This document shows positions 17,360 to 25,835 of a stretch of 53,306 nucleotides of DNA, piece by piece. The notes beneath the pieces were generated by a model. The model was given only the letters and a program-made list of their open reading frames with translations. It did not search any database and was not told the origin of the DNA. The position numbers and the translations under genes were made by a program. Source of the DNA: Clostridia bacterium. Lineage in GTDB: Bacteria > Bacillota > Clostridia > Oscillospirales > Acutalibacteraceae. The stretch covers positions 1 through 53,306 of the forward strand of contig JAFUNA010000036.1 of NCBI GenBank assembly GCA_017473165.1. Reading direction: 5' to 3'. Position 1 is the first letter of the stretch. Every line of letters begins with the position of its first letter.

Positions 17360-17968
17360 ATGAAAAAAATTATTATCACCATATCCGCTTTCATTCTTGC
17401 TTTTGCCGTTATATTCGGTGCCGTAACGGGATATATTTACTACGATTTTCACGTTAACGGAATTGATACGGAAAAATTTGCTTATATGGTTGACTTTGAA
17501 ACCGAAGGTACTTTTGATTTGAAAAACATAAATGCGGAATTCAAAGACGGAAAAATAACATCATCATCGGATACTGCCGAATTCCTCGGCGTTACGGTTA
17601 CCGCAAGCATCTGCGAAACCGAAGGCAGCGGCAGCCTTATTCTTCGTATTCATCAGAAGCCCTCTGTTTATACGCCGTTCAATGCGGAATACTTAAACTT
17701 TGCACAAAGAGTTTTCAAGGAAAACGGAACTGTAAACTATACTTTCCCCGGACCTGTCGGCACAGGTAAAAACGGAGAAAGGCTGATTATTGTTGAAGGA
17801 AGCTCCGGTTATGAATACGTTGGTGAAAACAATGTTAAAACATATGAATATTGGATAAGAGATGCGGAGCACAACCCGCTTAAGGCAGAAGATATTGACG
17901 AATATTTTCCCATATCAATCACTCATAAGGGTCAAAAGTCAACTTATACACGCACATCAATCTTTTAA
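17360..17968 (+). CDS. Membrane-anchored or secreted protein of unknown function
   Basis: A 202-aa protein. Residues 1-27 (MKKIIITISAFILAFAVIFG) form a signal sequence or N-terminal anchor with no lipobox cysteine. The remainder is a soluble, beta-rich extracellular domain with alternating charged residues and no motif that I recognise. The ATG at 17360 follows AGAGGAGAA at 17344-17352; an upstream ATG in frame has no ribosome site. The gene is followed 29 bases later by a small integral membrane protein, and the two probably form a transcription unit. No confident promoter is visible; TATATT at 17331 may be a weak -10. Confidence 0.72.
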   Translation: MKKIIITISAFILAFAVIFGAVTGYIYYDFHVNGIDTEKFAYMVDFETEGTFDLKNINAEFKDGKITSSSDTAEFLGVTVTASICETEGSGSLILRIHQKPSVYTPFNAEYLNFAQRVFKENGTVNYTFPGPVGTGKNGERLIIVEGSSGYEYVGENNVKTYEYWIRDAEHNPLKAEDIDEYFPISITHKGQKSTYTRTSIF

Positions 17969-17997
17969 ATAAAAATGCTTGAAAAAGGAGAATTATT

Positions 17998-18372
17998 ATG
18001 AAAAACAAAATGCTGAAAATTCTTTGCGTTGTTCCGTTTTGTATACCGTTTGCCTATCTGTTTTTAAGAGCTGACTATTACGGTAACGAATGGATAATTC
18101 CCATTATAGGTCCGCTTGCGGGACTTCTCGGATTTAGCTTTGCTTTTCTCAACAAAAAATATCCTGTTTTTATCGGTGCTCCGATAAGCATGGCTGTTTC
18201 GCTTATTTTAACATTTTCACTCGATAAAAACATAGATGCCGGCTGGTTTTGTCCCCTCACTCCCATGTTATATATAATTCTCATATCGTTGTTTTTCACA
18301 GTCTGCCATCTTGCCGCCTTTCTTATCGGACGTTTTTTTATCAAGTTAAAAGAAAAAATCAAAAAGAAATAA
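17998..18372 (+). CDS. Small integral membrane protein of unknown function
   Basis: A 124-aa protein with four predicted transmembrane helices (about residues 7-23, 33-49, 57-72, 85-111) and a lysine-rich tail (KLKEKIKKK) that suggests a cytoplasmic C terminus. No family is recognised. AAGGAG at 17986-17991 serves the ATG at 17998. It lies downstream of the secreted protein at 17360 and ends before a bidirectional terminator. Confidence 0.7.
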   Translation: MKNKMLKILCVVPFCIPFAYLFLRADYYGNEWIIPIIGPLAGLLGFSFAFLNKKYPVFIGAPISMAVSLILTFSLDKNIDAGWFCPLTPMLYIILISLFFTVCHLAAFLIGRFFIKLKEKIKKK

Positions 18373-18407
18373 CCGACGTTTTGCTTGCTCTCTAATATTT
18401 TCATTGC

Positions 18408-18436
18408 AAAACCCCGTGACGAATCACGGGGTTTTT
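18408..18436. terminator. Bidirectional terminator
   Basis: AAAACCCCGTGA (18408-18419) and TCACGGGGTTTT (18424-18435) form a 12-bp stem with a four-base loop. A T run follows on + and the complementary A run gives T's on -. It serves the + gene ending at 18372 and the - ABC gene ending at 18438. Confidence 0.9.
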
Positions 18437-18437
18437 G

Positions 18438-20588
18438 TCATTTCGTAAGCTTTGCCGTCTGACGCTGTGCCATAACGAGCTTTGCATAAATTCCGTTCTG
18501 TAAAAGCAATTCTCGGTGAGTTCCGCTTTCCGCAATTCTGCCCTTTTCGATTACGATAAGCCTGTCTGCATTGCGGAGAGTCGCAAGCCTGTGGGCAATG
18601 GCAAAGGTTGTTCTTCCCTTGACAAGCCTTGCAAGTGCCTCCTGAATAAGGCTTTCGGTTTCGGGGTCAAGAGCACTCGTTGCCTCGTCGAGAATAAGTA
18701 TTTCGGGATTTCTCAATACCGCTCTGGCAATTGAAATTCGCTGGCGTTCACCGCCCGAAAGATTGTGTCCGTCCTCACCGACAACGGTGTTGTAGCCGTC
18801 GGGCAGCTTCATTATGAATTCGTGGGCATTCGCCGCCTTTGCCGCCGCAATTATCTCGCCCGGCTCTGCCGTGGGGCGTGCATAGGCGATGTTGTCATAA
18901 ACCGTGCCCGCAAAAAGGAAGGTTTCCTGGAAAACAATTGCAACTTTTTTTCTGTATTCCGTCTGACTCATGCTTCTTATATCCTCGCAGCCGACGGTTA
19001 TGCTGCCGTCATCAACGTCATAAAGCCGCATGATGAGGTTAATAAGCGTTGATTTTCCCGCACCAGAATGACCGACCAAACCAATCATTTCGCCCTGCTT
19101 CACGGTGAAATTTATGTCCTTGAGCACGGGCTCATATGCCTTGTAGCCGAAACGCACGTTATCAAAAACAATATCGCCGTCAAGGTTTGCGGGAGCTGCG
19201 TTTTCGCTGTCCGAAACGCCCTCTTTTTCGTCAAGAATTTCAAAAATTTTGATAAGGCTTGTTGCGACCTCGCCAAGACGTCTGGGCAGGTTGGATACCC
19301 AGCGGAGAGGCTGATAAATATAGGCAAGGAACAAGGTGAATTCAAGCAGCTCACCAACAGAAATTGTTCCCTGAACAGCCATTCTGCCGCCGAAATAGAG
19401 CACAAAGAATTCGCCGATTCCCATGAAGAACGAAAGGAAAGGAAAAACTCTTGCCCAGAGCTGCTCATTGCTTGCGGAAATTTCCGCAAGACGTTTGCAG
19501 ATTGCATCAAACTTTTTGATTTCACGCTCCTCGCTGCCGAAGGTTTTGACAACTCTTATACCCCTTACGATATCGTGGAGCACGGAGTTTGAGCGTGAAT
19601 CGCATCTCCATTGCTTTTCGTAGCGGAGATGAATGAATTTCCAGAAGCCTCGGATTGCAAAAATAACCGCAGGCACGGGAACAAAAACAAGAAATGTCAG
19701 CAAGGGGCTGATACTGATTAATATTACCAGAATTGCAATAAACATTATCAGCTTTTCAACAGCATACATACCCTGCTCGGTTATGAAGCGTTTTACGGTT
19801 TCGGTGTCACGGGTGACTCGCTTCATAAGGTCGCCCGCCGTCTTTTTTGACATTGACGAAAGCGAAAGCCGCTGCACCTTGTCATAAACCATAATTCGCA
19901 GGTCGTTTGAAATGCGTGAGCTGACCTTGTTTGTTCTCCTCTGGCTGAAAATCATGAAAATCTGACCGATAACCTGCGTCAGACCCATGAGAAGAACGGT
20001 TCTTATTATTCCGCTGACGGCATCGTCGCCGCTCAATGCAGAATTGTTGAAATAGCCGTCAACAAGTCTTGCATTGAACACGGGCAGAAGTGCCGAGCAG
20101 GCGGTTGCAAGGGTCAGAAGCAGTCCCGAAAAAGCAAGGGAAGGAAGATACTGCTTCACCATGCCGATTGTACGCTTGAAAAGATAGCTCTTTTCAACGC
20201 AGAAAAGACAAACGTCCATGCCCTTGACAAAATGCCTGCCGCATTTGGGGCAGACTCTGAAGTCCGCTCGGGAAAGCTCGGTTTCTTCGCCTGTTTTTAT
20301 ATAGTGGTTAACAACCTTGCAGAATTCGCCGATTTCTTCAACGCAGGACATCGAAAAACGGCAGACGGGAATGCTCTCTGACATTTCCGAATCCGCACCA
20401 TCGGGCACAAGCTCAAGCATTCCGCAGCCCACATATGTACGCTGCAAAAGCTCCGAAATTCCGTCAACGCTTCGCGAAAAAACGGTTTCGCCGTTTACGG
20501 CGGCAGTTATTCCGCCGTTTTCAAATATCAGCTCGCCCCTGCAAATGCTGCCGTCATTCGCAAGGTCAAAAGCCGCTTTTGTTTGCAT
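18438..20588 (-). CDS. ABC exporter (permease-ATPase fusion) with N-terminal zinc ribbon, second of pair
   Basis: A 716-aa half-transporter. Residues about 1-110 form an extra N-terminal domain, followed by a zinc-ribbon CPKCGRHF..CLFC. An exporter-type six-helix membrane domain spans about 140-450. The C-terminal ATPase has Walker A GHSGAGKST, signature LSGGERQRISIARA, Walker B LILDEATSALD and switch histidine IAHRLA, all intact. The ATG at 20588 has GAGGTG placed properly; an upstream GTG three codons earlier does not. It is third in the operon after the exporter at 21120 and the DUF1854 gene, and probably pairs with the former as a heterodimer. ABC-DUF1854 sets are known from so-called cyanophycin-associated transporters; the substrate here is unknown. 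Confidence 0.85.
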   Translation of the reverse strand: MQTKAAFDLANDGSICRGELIFENGGITAAVNGETVFSRSVDGISELLQRTYVGCGMLELVPDGADSEMSESIPVCRFSMSCVEEIGEFCKVVNHYIKTGEETELSRADFRVCPKCGRHFVKGMDVCLFCVEKSYLFKRTIGMVKQYLPSLAFSGLLLTLATACSALLPVFNARLVDGYFNNSALSGDDAVSGIIRTVLLMGLTQVIGQIFMIFSQRRTNKVSSRISNDLRIMVYDKVQRLSLSSMSKKTAGDLMKRVTRDTETVKRFITEQGMYAVEKLIMFIAILVILISISPLLTFLVFVPVPAVIFAIRGFWKFIHLRYEKQWRCDSRSNSVLHDIVRGIRVVKTFGSEEREIKKFDAICKRLAEISASNEQLWARVFPFLSFFMGIGEFFVLYFGGRMAVQGTISVGELLEFTLFLAYIYQPLRWVSNLPRRLGEVATSLIKIFEILDEKEGVSDSENAAPANLDGDIVFDNVRFGYKAYEPVLKDINFTVKQGEMIGLVGHSGAGKSTLINLIMRLYDVDDGSITVGCEDIRSMSQTEYRKKVAIVFQETFLFAGTVYDNIAYARPTAEPGEIIAAAKAANAHEFIMKLPDGYNTVVGEDGHNLSGGERQRISIARAVLRNPEILILDEATSALDPETESLIQEALARLVKGRTTFAIAHRLATLRNADRLIVIEKGRIAESGTHRELLLQNGIYAKLVMAQRQTAKLTK

Positions 20589-20602
20589 AAAAATCACCTC
20601 TT

Positions 20603-21133
20603 TTAATAGAGATAAGGCTCTAATTTGCGGCGGCTCTTTGACGGAATTGCCTCAAAATCAAGAATTCTGAAGCGGTTGCCGTCAATGTCGATAAGGTCAA
20701 TTGCATCGCCGTGCTGACGGATGCTTTTTGAAATATCCCTCACCGCAAAGGATTTTTTGCATTCGCCTATAAGAACATCAAAATAGAAATGACCCATTTT
20801 TTCTTTTATGGATTCGATTTTTGTGATTACGGGGCAGTAATAACGCTGGGCAAGCTCGTCGTTTATGAGAGCCTGCTGCTCCGACGAAAACGTCGCCGTA
20901 TGCTCGATTATTCCCACCTCGTTTTTCTCAACATCCGAAATGCAGATATAGTCATTCGGGCAGGTCAGGGGCAGAGAGCGGGTCAGAATAACTCTGCCGT
21001 AGTCCTTGCCGTTTATTTTTGCGGCAAGAAAGCCGTTTTTGTTTTTTGAAAAAACACAGCTTTCGGGCAAAACATATTCCGTTTTTAAGGTTTCGGGCGA
21101 AATTGTGTTCGCCGATATATTATTTGTGTTCAT
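20603..21133 (-). CDS. DUF1854 family protein
   Basis: A 176-aa soluble protein of the DUF1854 type, recognised by the central FYFDVLIGECKKSFAVRDI and the ending DGNRFRILDFEAIPSKSRRK. Family members accompany ABC exporters carrying N-terminal extra domains. A role as accessory or substrate-binding factor is possible but unproven. The ATG at 21133 with AAAAGGAGG upstream overlaps the end of the upstream exporter gene by 14 bases, so the genes are co-translated. A longer frame with MRKRRTR is not favoured. Confidence 0.78.
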   Translation of the reverse strand: MNTNNISANTISPETLKTEYVLPESCVFSKNKNGFLAAKINGKDYGRVILTRSLPLTCPNDYICISDVEKNEVGIIEHTATFSSEQQALINDELAQRYYCPVITKIESIKEKMGHFYFDVLIGECKKSFAVRDISKSIRQHGDAIDLIDIDGNRFRILDFEAIPSKSRRKLEPYLY

Positions 21134-23477
21134 TCTCGTCCTCCTTTTCCTCAACGGGAACGCCGATTCCGATGGTTTTGAGTGCCTCGGACTGAATCTT
21201 ATACTGCTTATAGAATTCGCCCTTCTGCTTTATAAGCTCCGCATAGGTGCCGTATTCGATGATTTTGCCGTCCTCGATTACCGCAAGATAGTCGGAATCT
21301 CGCAGGGTTGAAAGTCGGTGTGCAATGGCAATTGTTGTTCTGCCCTCTTTGAGCTTCGTGAGCGAATTCTGAATGTTTCTCTCGGTTTCGGTATCCATTG
21401 CCGCCGTTGCTTCGTCAAGAATCAGAATTTTGGGATTCTGGATTATTGTTCTGGCAATTGAAATTCGCTGACGTTCACCGCCCGAAAGCTTCTGTCCGCC
21501 CGCACCGACCCTTGTTTCATAGGCATCGGGCAGCTTCATGATGAAATCGTGTGCCGAAGCCGCCTTTGCCGCCGCAATAACCTCGCCCATGGTCGCATCG
21601 GGCTTTGCGTAGCGGATGTTATCGGCAATCGAGCCGATGAAAAGATAGATATCCTGCGAAACAAGACCGATGTTGCGGCGAAGCTCCGTGAGCTTGAGGT
21701 CACGCACGTCAATTCCGTCAATCTTAACGCAGCCTTCCTTTGCATCGTAGAGTCGGGCAATCAAATTTGCGATTGTTGTTTTGCCTGCACCCGTCTTGCC
21801 GACGATGCCGAGCATATCCCCCGCCTTGACGTTAAGGCTCAATTTTTTGATAATCGGACGGGCGGGCTCATATTCAAATTCAAGCTCGTTAATTTCAATA
21901 TCGCCGCGAAGATTTTCAAAGCTTACGGCATTTTCCTTTTCGGTTATATCCGCCTTTGCGTCAACAATTTCAAACACACGCTGTGCGGAGTCGGCACATC
22001 TTGCCCACCAGTTTGAAATCCACGCTAGAAAATCAAAGGGACCTTTAAGCATTTCAAGATAAACGATATAGCTCAAAAGAGTGCCCGTTGTCATTTCGCC
22101 CTTTGCAACCATTACGCCGCCTACACCAAGAACAAGAGTTGAAAGCCCCATGACAACAATTTCAAGAATCGGGAAAACCGTTGCCTCCGAAAGTGCAAGC
22201 TTCAGCTCGGCTTTCATGTGCTCGCCGCTGAGTTTTTCGAAACGCTTGTATTCATCGTTTTCCTTTGAAAAAGCCTTTATGACACGCTGACCGTTGATGT
22301 TATCGCTGACCATTGCGGAAACCCTTGCACCGTAAAGCCAGCTTCTGTGATGAAGCCGACGGAAAACCTTATCGCCGAGAACGAGGGTTACCATCAGAAT
22401 GGGCATTGCAAGAACGATAATCAGCGAGAGCTTCCAGTTCATTGCAAACATTATCGCAACAACGCCGATAATCGTTGCCGTGTCGATAATAACAGCAGGC
22501 ACGCCGTCGATGAAAAACCAGTAGATGTTGTTTGCGTCACGGATAACTCTTTCCATAAGCGAGCCTGTCTGCTTTGAAGAATAGAAATTAACCGAAAGCC
22601 TTTGCATGGCGTTAAAAATCTTGACCTTTATGTCATAGACAACCTTGGGCATGATTCCGCCCGTTATGTACTGCTGGATAACGGTCAGCAGGGTATTGAG
22701 AAGCCTTACCCCGAAGATTGAAAGCACAAGCCAGCCGAGAGCTTTGAGCAGCTCGGCGGCGGGAAGTCCGTCGGGATTTGCCAAAACGTCGTCAAACAAC
22801 GCCCTTGTGCTTATCTGGGGAATGAAAACCGATACTGCAGCACCCGCAAGCATGATTGAGATGATGACCGCAATCTGGGGAATATATCCGCCGAAAAACT
22901 TGAAAAGTCTTATTGCGGTTGAAGATTTCTTGTTGCACTTATGGCAGAAATCCTTATTCGGCGGGCAGGGCTTGCCGCATTTTTTGCATTTCTTTTCCTC
23001 GGGCTCTGCCGATGCGGGAATTTCCGCTTCGCCTTTTTCTTTATATGAATTGAATGCTCTTACAAGATTTTCAAACTGTGCGATTCTGCCGATTGAAAAA
23101 CGCACAAGGCTGATTTGCTCACCATCATTTTTCATAATCAACCTGCCCGTCGAAACATATCTCTCCGTTTCAAGAGAATCAATTTCTTCAATGGGAATAC
23201 TGCGGATTTCGCTGATATTGAATTTCGGCTCGTTTTTTCTGTGCTTACGCTTGGATTTTACAATTTCTTCCTCACCGAAAGCCATGTAAAAGCCCTTTTC
23301 ATCAAAGCAAAGCCACGCACCGCAGTAGCATGCCTCGTTATCCATATCGCCCGTGCAGCAGAAAATCAGATTTCGGGTTGAAAGTCCCGCATTTTCAAGT
23401 GCATCAAGCAGGGGCTTTGGAAATTTGCCTTTTTCGGGCTTTGGAGGTCCGGGATTTTTTTCTTTTTTCTTTCCCAT
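21120..23477 (-). CDS. ABC exporter (permease-ATPase fusion) with N-terminal PH-like domain and zinc ribbon, first of pair
   Basis: A 785-aa half-transporter. Residues about 20-160 form a soluble extension with a PH/GRAM-like look (GFYMAFGEEEIVKSKRK, VSTGRLIMKNDGEQ), followed by a zinc ribbon CKKCGKPCPPNKDFCHKC near 175-192. Six membrane helices precede an ATPase domain with Walker A GKTGAGKTT, LSGGERQRISIART, LILDEATAAMD and IAHRLS. Both partner ATPases keep the catalytic Glu, so this is not a degenerate-site heterodimer. AGGCGGTG precedes the ATG at 23477. A leader peptide gene and terminator lie upstream, which points to attenuation control as in some drug-efflux ABC operons. Confidence 0.85.
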   Translation of the reverse strand: MGKKKEKNPGPPKPEKGKFPKPLLDALENAGLSTRNLIFCCTGDMDNEACYCGAWLCFDEKGFYMAFGEEEIVKSKRKHRKNEPKFNISEIRSIPIEEIDSLETERYVSTGRLIMKNDGEQISLVRFSIGRIAQFENLVRAFNSYKEKGEAEIPASAEPEEKKCKKCGKPCPPNKDFCHKCNKKSSTAIRLFKFFGGYIPQIAVIISIMLAGAAVSVFIPQISTRALFDDVLANPDGLPAAELLKALGWLVLSIFGVRLLNTLLTVIQQYITGGIMPKVVYDIKVKIFNAMQRLSVNFYSSKQTGSLMERVIRDANNIYWFFIDGVPAVIIDTATIIGVVAIMFAMNWKLSLIIVLAMPILMVTLVLGDKVFRRLHHRSWLYGARVSAMVSDNINGQRVIKAFSKENDEYKRFEKLSGEHMKAELKLALSEATVFPILEIVVMGLSTLVLGVGGVMVAKGEMTTGTLLSYIVYLEMLKGPFDFLAWISNWWARCADSAQRVFEIVDAKADITEKENAVSFENLRGDIEINELEFEYEPARPIIKKLSLNVKAGDMLGIVGKTGAGKTTIANLIARLYDAKEGCVKIDGIDVRDLKLTELRRNIGLVSQDIYLFIGSIADNIRYAKPDATMGEVIAAAKAASAHDFIMKLPDAYETRVGAGGQKLSGGERQRISIARTIIQNPKILILDEATAAMDTETERNIQNSLTKLKEGRTTIAIAHRLSTLRDSDYLAVIEDGKIIEYGTYAELIKQKGEFYKQYKIQSEALKTIGIGVPVEEKEDENEHK

Positions 23478-23496
23478 TTTTTCACCGCCTAACAAT

Positions 23497-23537
23497 CAAA
23501 AAATAAAAACAGTGCTCTCGGCACGCGAAAGCACTGT
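23497..23537 (-). terminator. Intrinsic terminator in the leader of the ABC operon (attenuator candidate)
   Basis: ACAGTGCT (minus strand, from 23530-23537) pairs with AGCACTGT (23509-23516), followed by TTTTATTTTTTG. It lies between the leader peptide and the exporter start, so it would block the operon unless antiterminated. No competing antiterminator stem is obvious. Confidence 0.75.
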
Positions 23538-23562
23538 AGGACACAAATTAACCGCAAAAAAA

Positions 23563-23619
23563 TCAGACAGACTGCGGCCACAACACCTTCGCATTTACCG
23601 AATTATTGATTCTTGTCAT
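23563..23619 (-). CDS. 18-residue leader peptide upstream of the ABC operon
   Basis: A short open frame, MTRINNSVNAKVLWPQSV then TGA, begins 8 bases after a perfect AGGAGG (23628-23633) and is driven by its own promoter. It is followed by the terminator at 23497-23537. The bases GGACACAA at its start (23619-23626) are exactly complementary to TTGTGTCC beyond its stop (23539-23546), so a long-range stem could enclose the whole frame. This is the layout expected for ribosome-mediated attenuation, in which stalling or translation of the leader changes folding. There is no run of a single amino acid, so antibiotic sensing is more likely than amino-acid sensing (inference). Confidence 0.65.
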   Translation of the reverse strand: MTRINNSVNAKVLWPQSV

Positions 23620-23654
23620 TGTGTCCGCCTCCTTTCAAATTATATTGCTAATAC

Positions 23655-23684
23655 AGTATAAAACAGTACGGTTTATTTTGTCAA
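23655..23684 (-). promoter_or_regulatory. Promoter of leader peptide and ABC operon
   Basis: TTGACA (23679-23684), 18 bases, TATACT (23655-23660) on the minus strand, starting 14 bases after the panE-like stop. Two direct ACAGTA copies (23653-23658 and 23663-23668, ten bases apart on +) overlap the -10 and could be a regulator site. Confidence 0.75.
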
Positions 23685-23697
23685 GAAAAATATTCCT

Positions 23698-24714
23698 TTA
23701 TAGCAAATCTTCAAACAGTTTGATATTTGACTGTTCAAGTTTAAGCTCGCCCGCCTGCTCTTTTTTGATAACCTCAACAATTCTGTCATTGACGGGGGTG
23801 GGAATTCCGCACTTTCTGCCCCATTCGCAGACAACACCGTTGATTGCATCAACCTCGCAGGGCTTGCCGTTACGCAAATCCTGAAGCATTGAGGGAATAA
23901 TATCAACGTGCTTCTTCATCGCAATGGGAATAAGCAGCTCGCCGATTGCTCTCTTGAAGCCGTTTTTATAATAGAAAAGCTTTGTGATGTCCTTGCCCTG
24001 AACGGGTGCAAAAACCGCACCTGCGGCGTGACCGACATCAATGCACTCCTTCATGCAGCGGATTGCAACCTTGCGTGCAAACTTATCGCCCGTAACCGTA
24101 CCGAATGTGCCGCCCATAACCGTGCCCAGACCCGAGAAGGTTGCGTTGATGAGGAGCTTTGACCATCTTGTGCCGATGAGGTTATCTTCAAAATGAACGG
24201 GACACATTTTTTCGAGAAGCTCGGTAACGGTTTTAACCTGTGCATCGGTTATGCCCTCCATCTTGCCCATGTGGTAGGAAAGGCTGTCGGGCTCGCTTGT
24301 GAGCACGCATTCACCGGGAGCTGCAAGGTTTGCACCCCATTCAACTGCACAGCCCATTGTGTGCTCCTTGCCGACGATTTCGGCAATGCCGGGCTCGGGA
24401 ATACCGTTCTGAAGTGTTACGATAACGCCGTCCTCTGCAAGGAAAGGCTTAAGGAATGTGCAGACCTCTGCATTGAAAAGCTGTTTTGTCATAAGGAAAA
24501 TAACGCTGTAAACTCCGCTCATTTCGTCTGGAGTTATAGCCTTTACGGGCACTGTCATTTCAACCGTTCCCGTTATGTGTGCACCCTTTTCGTTAAGGGC
24601 GGCAACATGAGCCTTGTTTCTGTTGACAAGCTCAACGTCAACACCGTTTTTTGTCATGTAGGCACCGAGAACCGTTCCCAGCGAGCCTGCACCGTAAATT
24701 GCAACCTTGTTCAT
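23698..24714 (-). CDS. panE: 2-dehydropantoate 2-reductase (ketopantoate reductase) family protein
   Basis: A 338-aa NADPH-dependent reductase of the PanE/ApbA family, which converts 2-dehydropantoate to pantoate for coenzyme A synthesis. The N-terminal Rossmann fold begins MNKVAIYGAGSLGTVLGAYM. TLQNGIPEP is the family's LQNG block, and TRWSKLLINATFSGLGTVMGG carries the probable catalytic Lys of the helical domain. The length is slightly above the family norm. GGAGGAATAGAT precedes the ATG, 21 bases after the glycosidase stop, so it is co-transcribed with that gene. Family paralogues act on other 2-oxoacids, so the exact substrate is not certain. Confidence 0.8.
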   Translation of the reverse strand: MNKVAIYGAGSLGTVLGAYMTKNGVDVELVNRNKAHVAALNEKGAHITGTVEMTVPVKAITPDEMSGVYSVIFLMTKQLFNAEVCTFLKPFLAEDGVIVTLQNGIPEPGIAEIVGKEHTMGCAVEWGANLAAPGECVLTSEPDSLSYHMGKMEGITDAQVKTVTELLEKMCPVHFEDNLIGTRWSKLLINATFSGLGTVMGGTFGTVTGDKFARKVAIRCMKECIDVGHAAGAVFAPVQGKDITKLFYYKNGFKRAIGELLIPIAMKKHVDIIPSMLQDLRNGKPCEVDAINGVVCEWGRKCGIPTPVNDRIVEVIKKEQAGELKLEQSNIKLFEDLL

Positions 24715-24735
24715 ATCTATTCCTCCAAATTAATG

Positions 24736-25635
24736 TTAACCTATTCCAAATATTTCAACAAGTCTGTTATATTCACCGTCGCTTATTGCAACAACAGAGC
24801 CGTGGCGGGGTCTTACGCCGTCAAAGCTGTATTTTTCGGGGTCAACGGCGGTAAAATTTTCCATATCCTTTGTTGTCTGCATAAAGAAATTGCCCGTGCC
24901 GTATTCGTCCATTATCATTATCCATGTATCCGTGCCTGTCAGCTTATACATTGAGCTGCCCTCAACGCCGTGCTTTGAAAGAGAAACAACAACGGGCTTA
25001 TCCTCATAAGGTCCGCAGAGGGATTCAGACTTTACATAAGCGATTGTCTGGTCTTCATCATGCTTGAAATAAAGATAAAAATATCCGTTTTCTTCGTTAT
25101 AGGTTATATCGCCGTCAATGGTCTGAATTCCCTTTCTCTCATAGAGAAGCTCGGGCTTTGTCATGGTTTTGAAATCGTCGGTATGTGCGTAATACATCGC
25201 CGCAACATCGTTTTCAGCCGTTGAATTTGCCCAATAGACCATATATTTGCCCACGGCTTTGTCCCAAATTGCCTGCGGTGCCCATGCACGGTTTGTGTTT
25301 GCATATTCGCCGCCGAAATCACGGATATCTATTATTGTTTCGTCGGTCCAATTAACAAGGTCGGCGGATTTCCAGGTTACGAGAGCGTGGTTTGAGGTCC
25401 AGCCTTCTTCGCACCGCATATCCGTTCCGATTATGTAGTAATTTCCGTCCTCACCCTTTAGAATATAGGGGTCACGGACACACTTTTTGCCCTTGGTCTG
25501 AATTATTACGGGCTCGTTATTGTTAAGGGGTCTGAAATTATAGCCGTCTTTGCTGACTGCAAAATGAATTCTTTCCTGATTTTCTCCGTTACCGACAAAA
25601 TGACAGAAAAGATATCTGCTGTTTTTGTTTTCCAT
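24736..25635 (-). CDS. Glycoside hydrolase, GH43-like five-bladed beta-propeller
   Basis: A 299-aa protein without signal peptide, so it is cytoplasmic. The fold is that of GH43 arabinan/xylan-active enzymes: CVRDPYILKGEDGNYYIIGT with the Asp of blade one, VTWKSADLVNWTDE (typical SxDLxxW), AWAPQAIWD, IDGDITYNEENGYFYLYFKHDE with a second Asp, and HGVEGSSMYKL with the putative catalytic Glu. The ATG at 25635 is chosen because GGAGGTTGAAACG lies before it. The substrate is probably an imported arabino- or xylo-oligosaccharide; this is inferred from the family alone. It heads a unit with panE. Confidence 0.8.
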   Translation of the reverse strand: MENKNSRYLFCHFVGNGENQERIHFAVSKDGYNFRPLNNNEPVIIQTKGKKCVRDPYILKGEDGNYYIIGTDMRCEEGWTSNHALVTWKSADLVNWTDETIIDIRDFGGEYANTNRAWAPQAIWDKAVGKYMVYWANSTAENDVAAMYYAHTDDFKTMTKPELLYERKGIQTIDGDITYNEENGYFYLYFKHDEDQTIAYVKSESLCGPYEDKPVVVSLSKHGVEGSSMYKLTGTDTWIMIMDEYGTGNFFMQTTKDMENFTAVDPEKYSFDGVRPRHGSVVAISDGEYNRLVEIFGIG

Positions 25636-25657
25636 CGTTTCAACCTCCGCCACAGAT

Positions 25658-25686
25658 ATTTTATCATTTTATAATTTATTTGTAAA
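25658..25686 (-). promoter_or_regulatory. Promoter of the glycosidase gene
   Basis: TTTACA (25681-25686), 17 bases, TAAAAT (25658-25663) on the minus strand, 23 bases upstream of the start codon. Confidence 0.55.
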
Positions 25687-25771
25687 TCAAAACATAGCAC
25701 TCCGGCGTTTGTCAACTTTACCAAAAATAAACATCTGTTTTTGTTCACAACATCAAATTTTAATGTTATTC

Positions 25772-25800
25772 TTGTTGACCGCTTAAAAAGGTGTTATAAT
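25772..25800 (+). promoter_or_regulatory. Promoter of the secreted phosphoesterase
   Basis: A perfect TATAAT at 25795-25800 with TTGTTG (25772-25777) 17 bases upstream. An alternative TTGACC at 25775 gives a 14-base spacer and is less likely. Confidence 0.6.
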
Positions 25801-25835
25801 GTATAAGATTTTTAATTACATAAAGGAGAAACACC

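Noticed and set aside
23563-23619. Amino-acid-sensing attenuator (trp- or his-type)
   Set aside because: The 18-residue leader has no run of one amino acid, and the downstream genes are exporters rather than biosynthetic enzymes.
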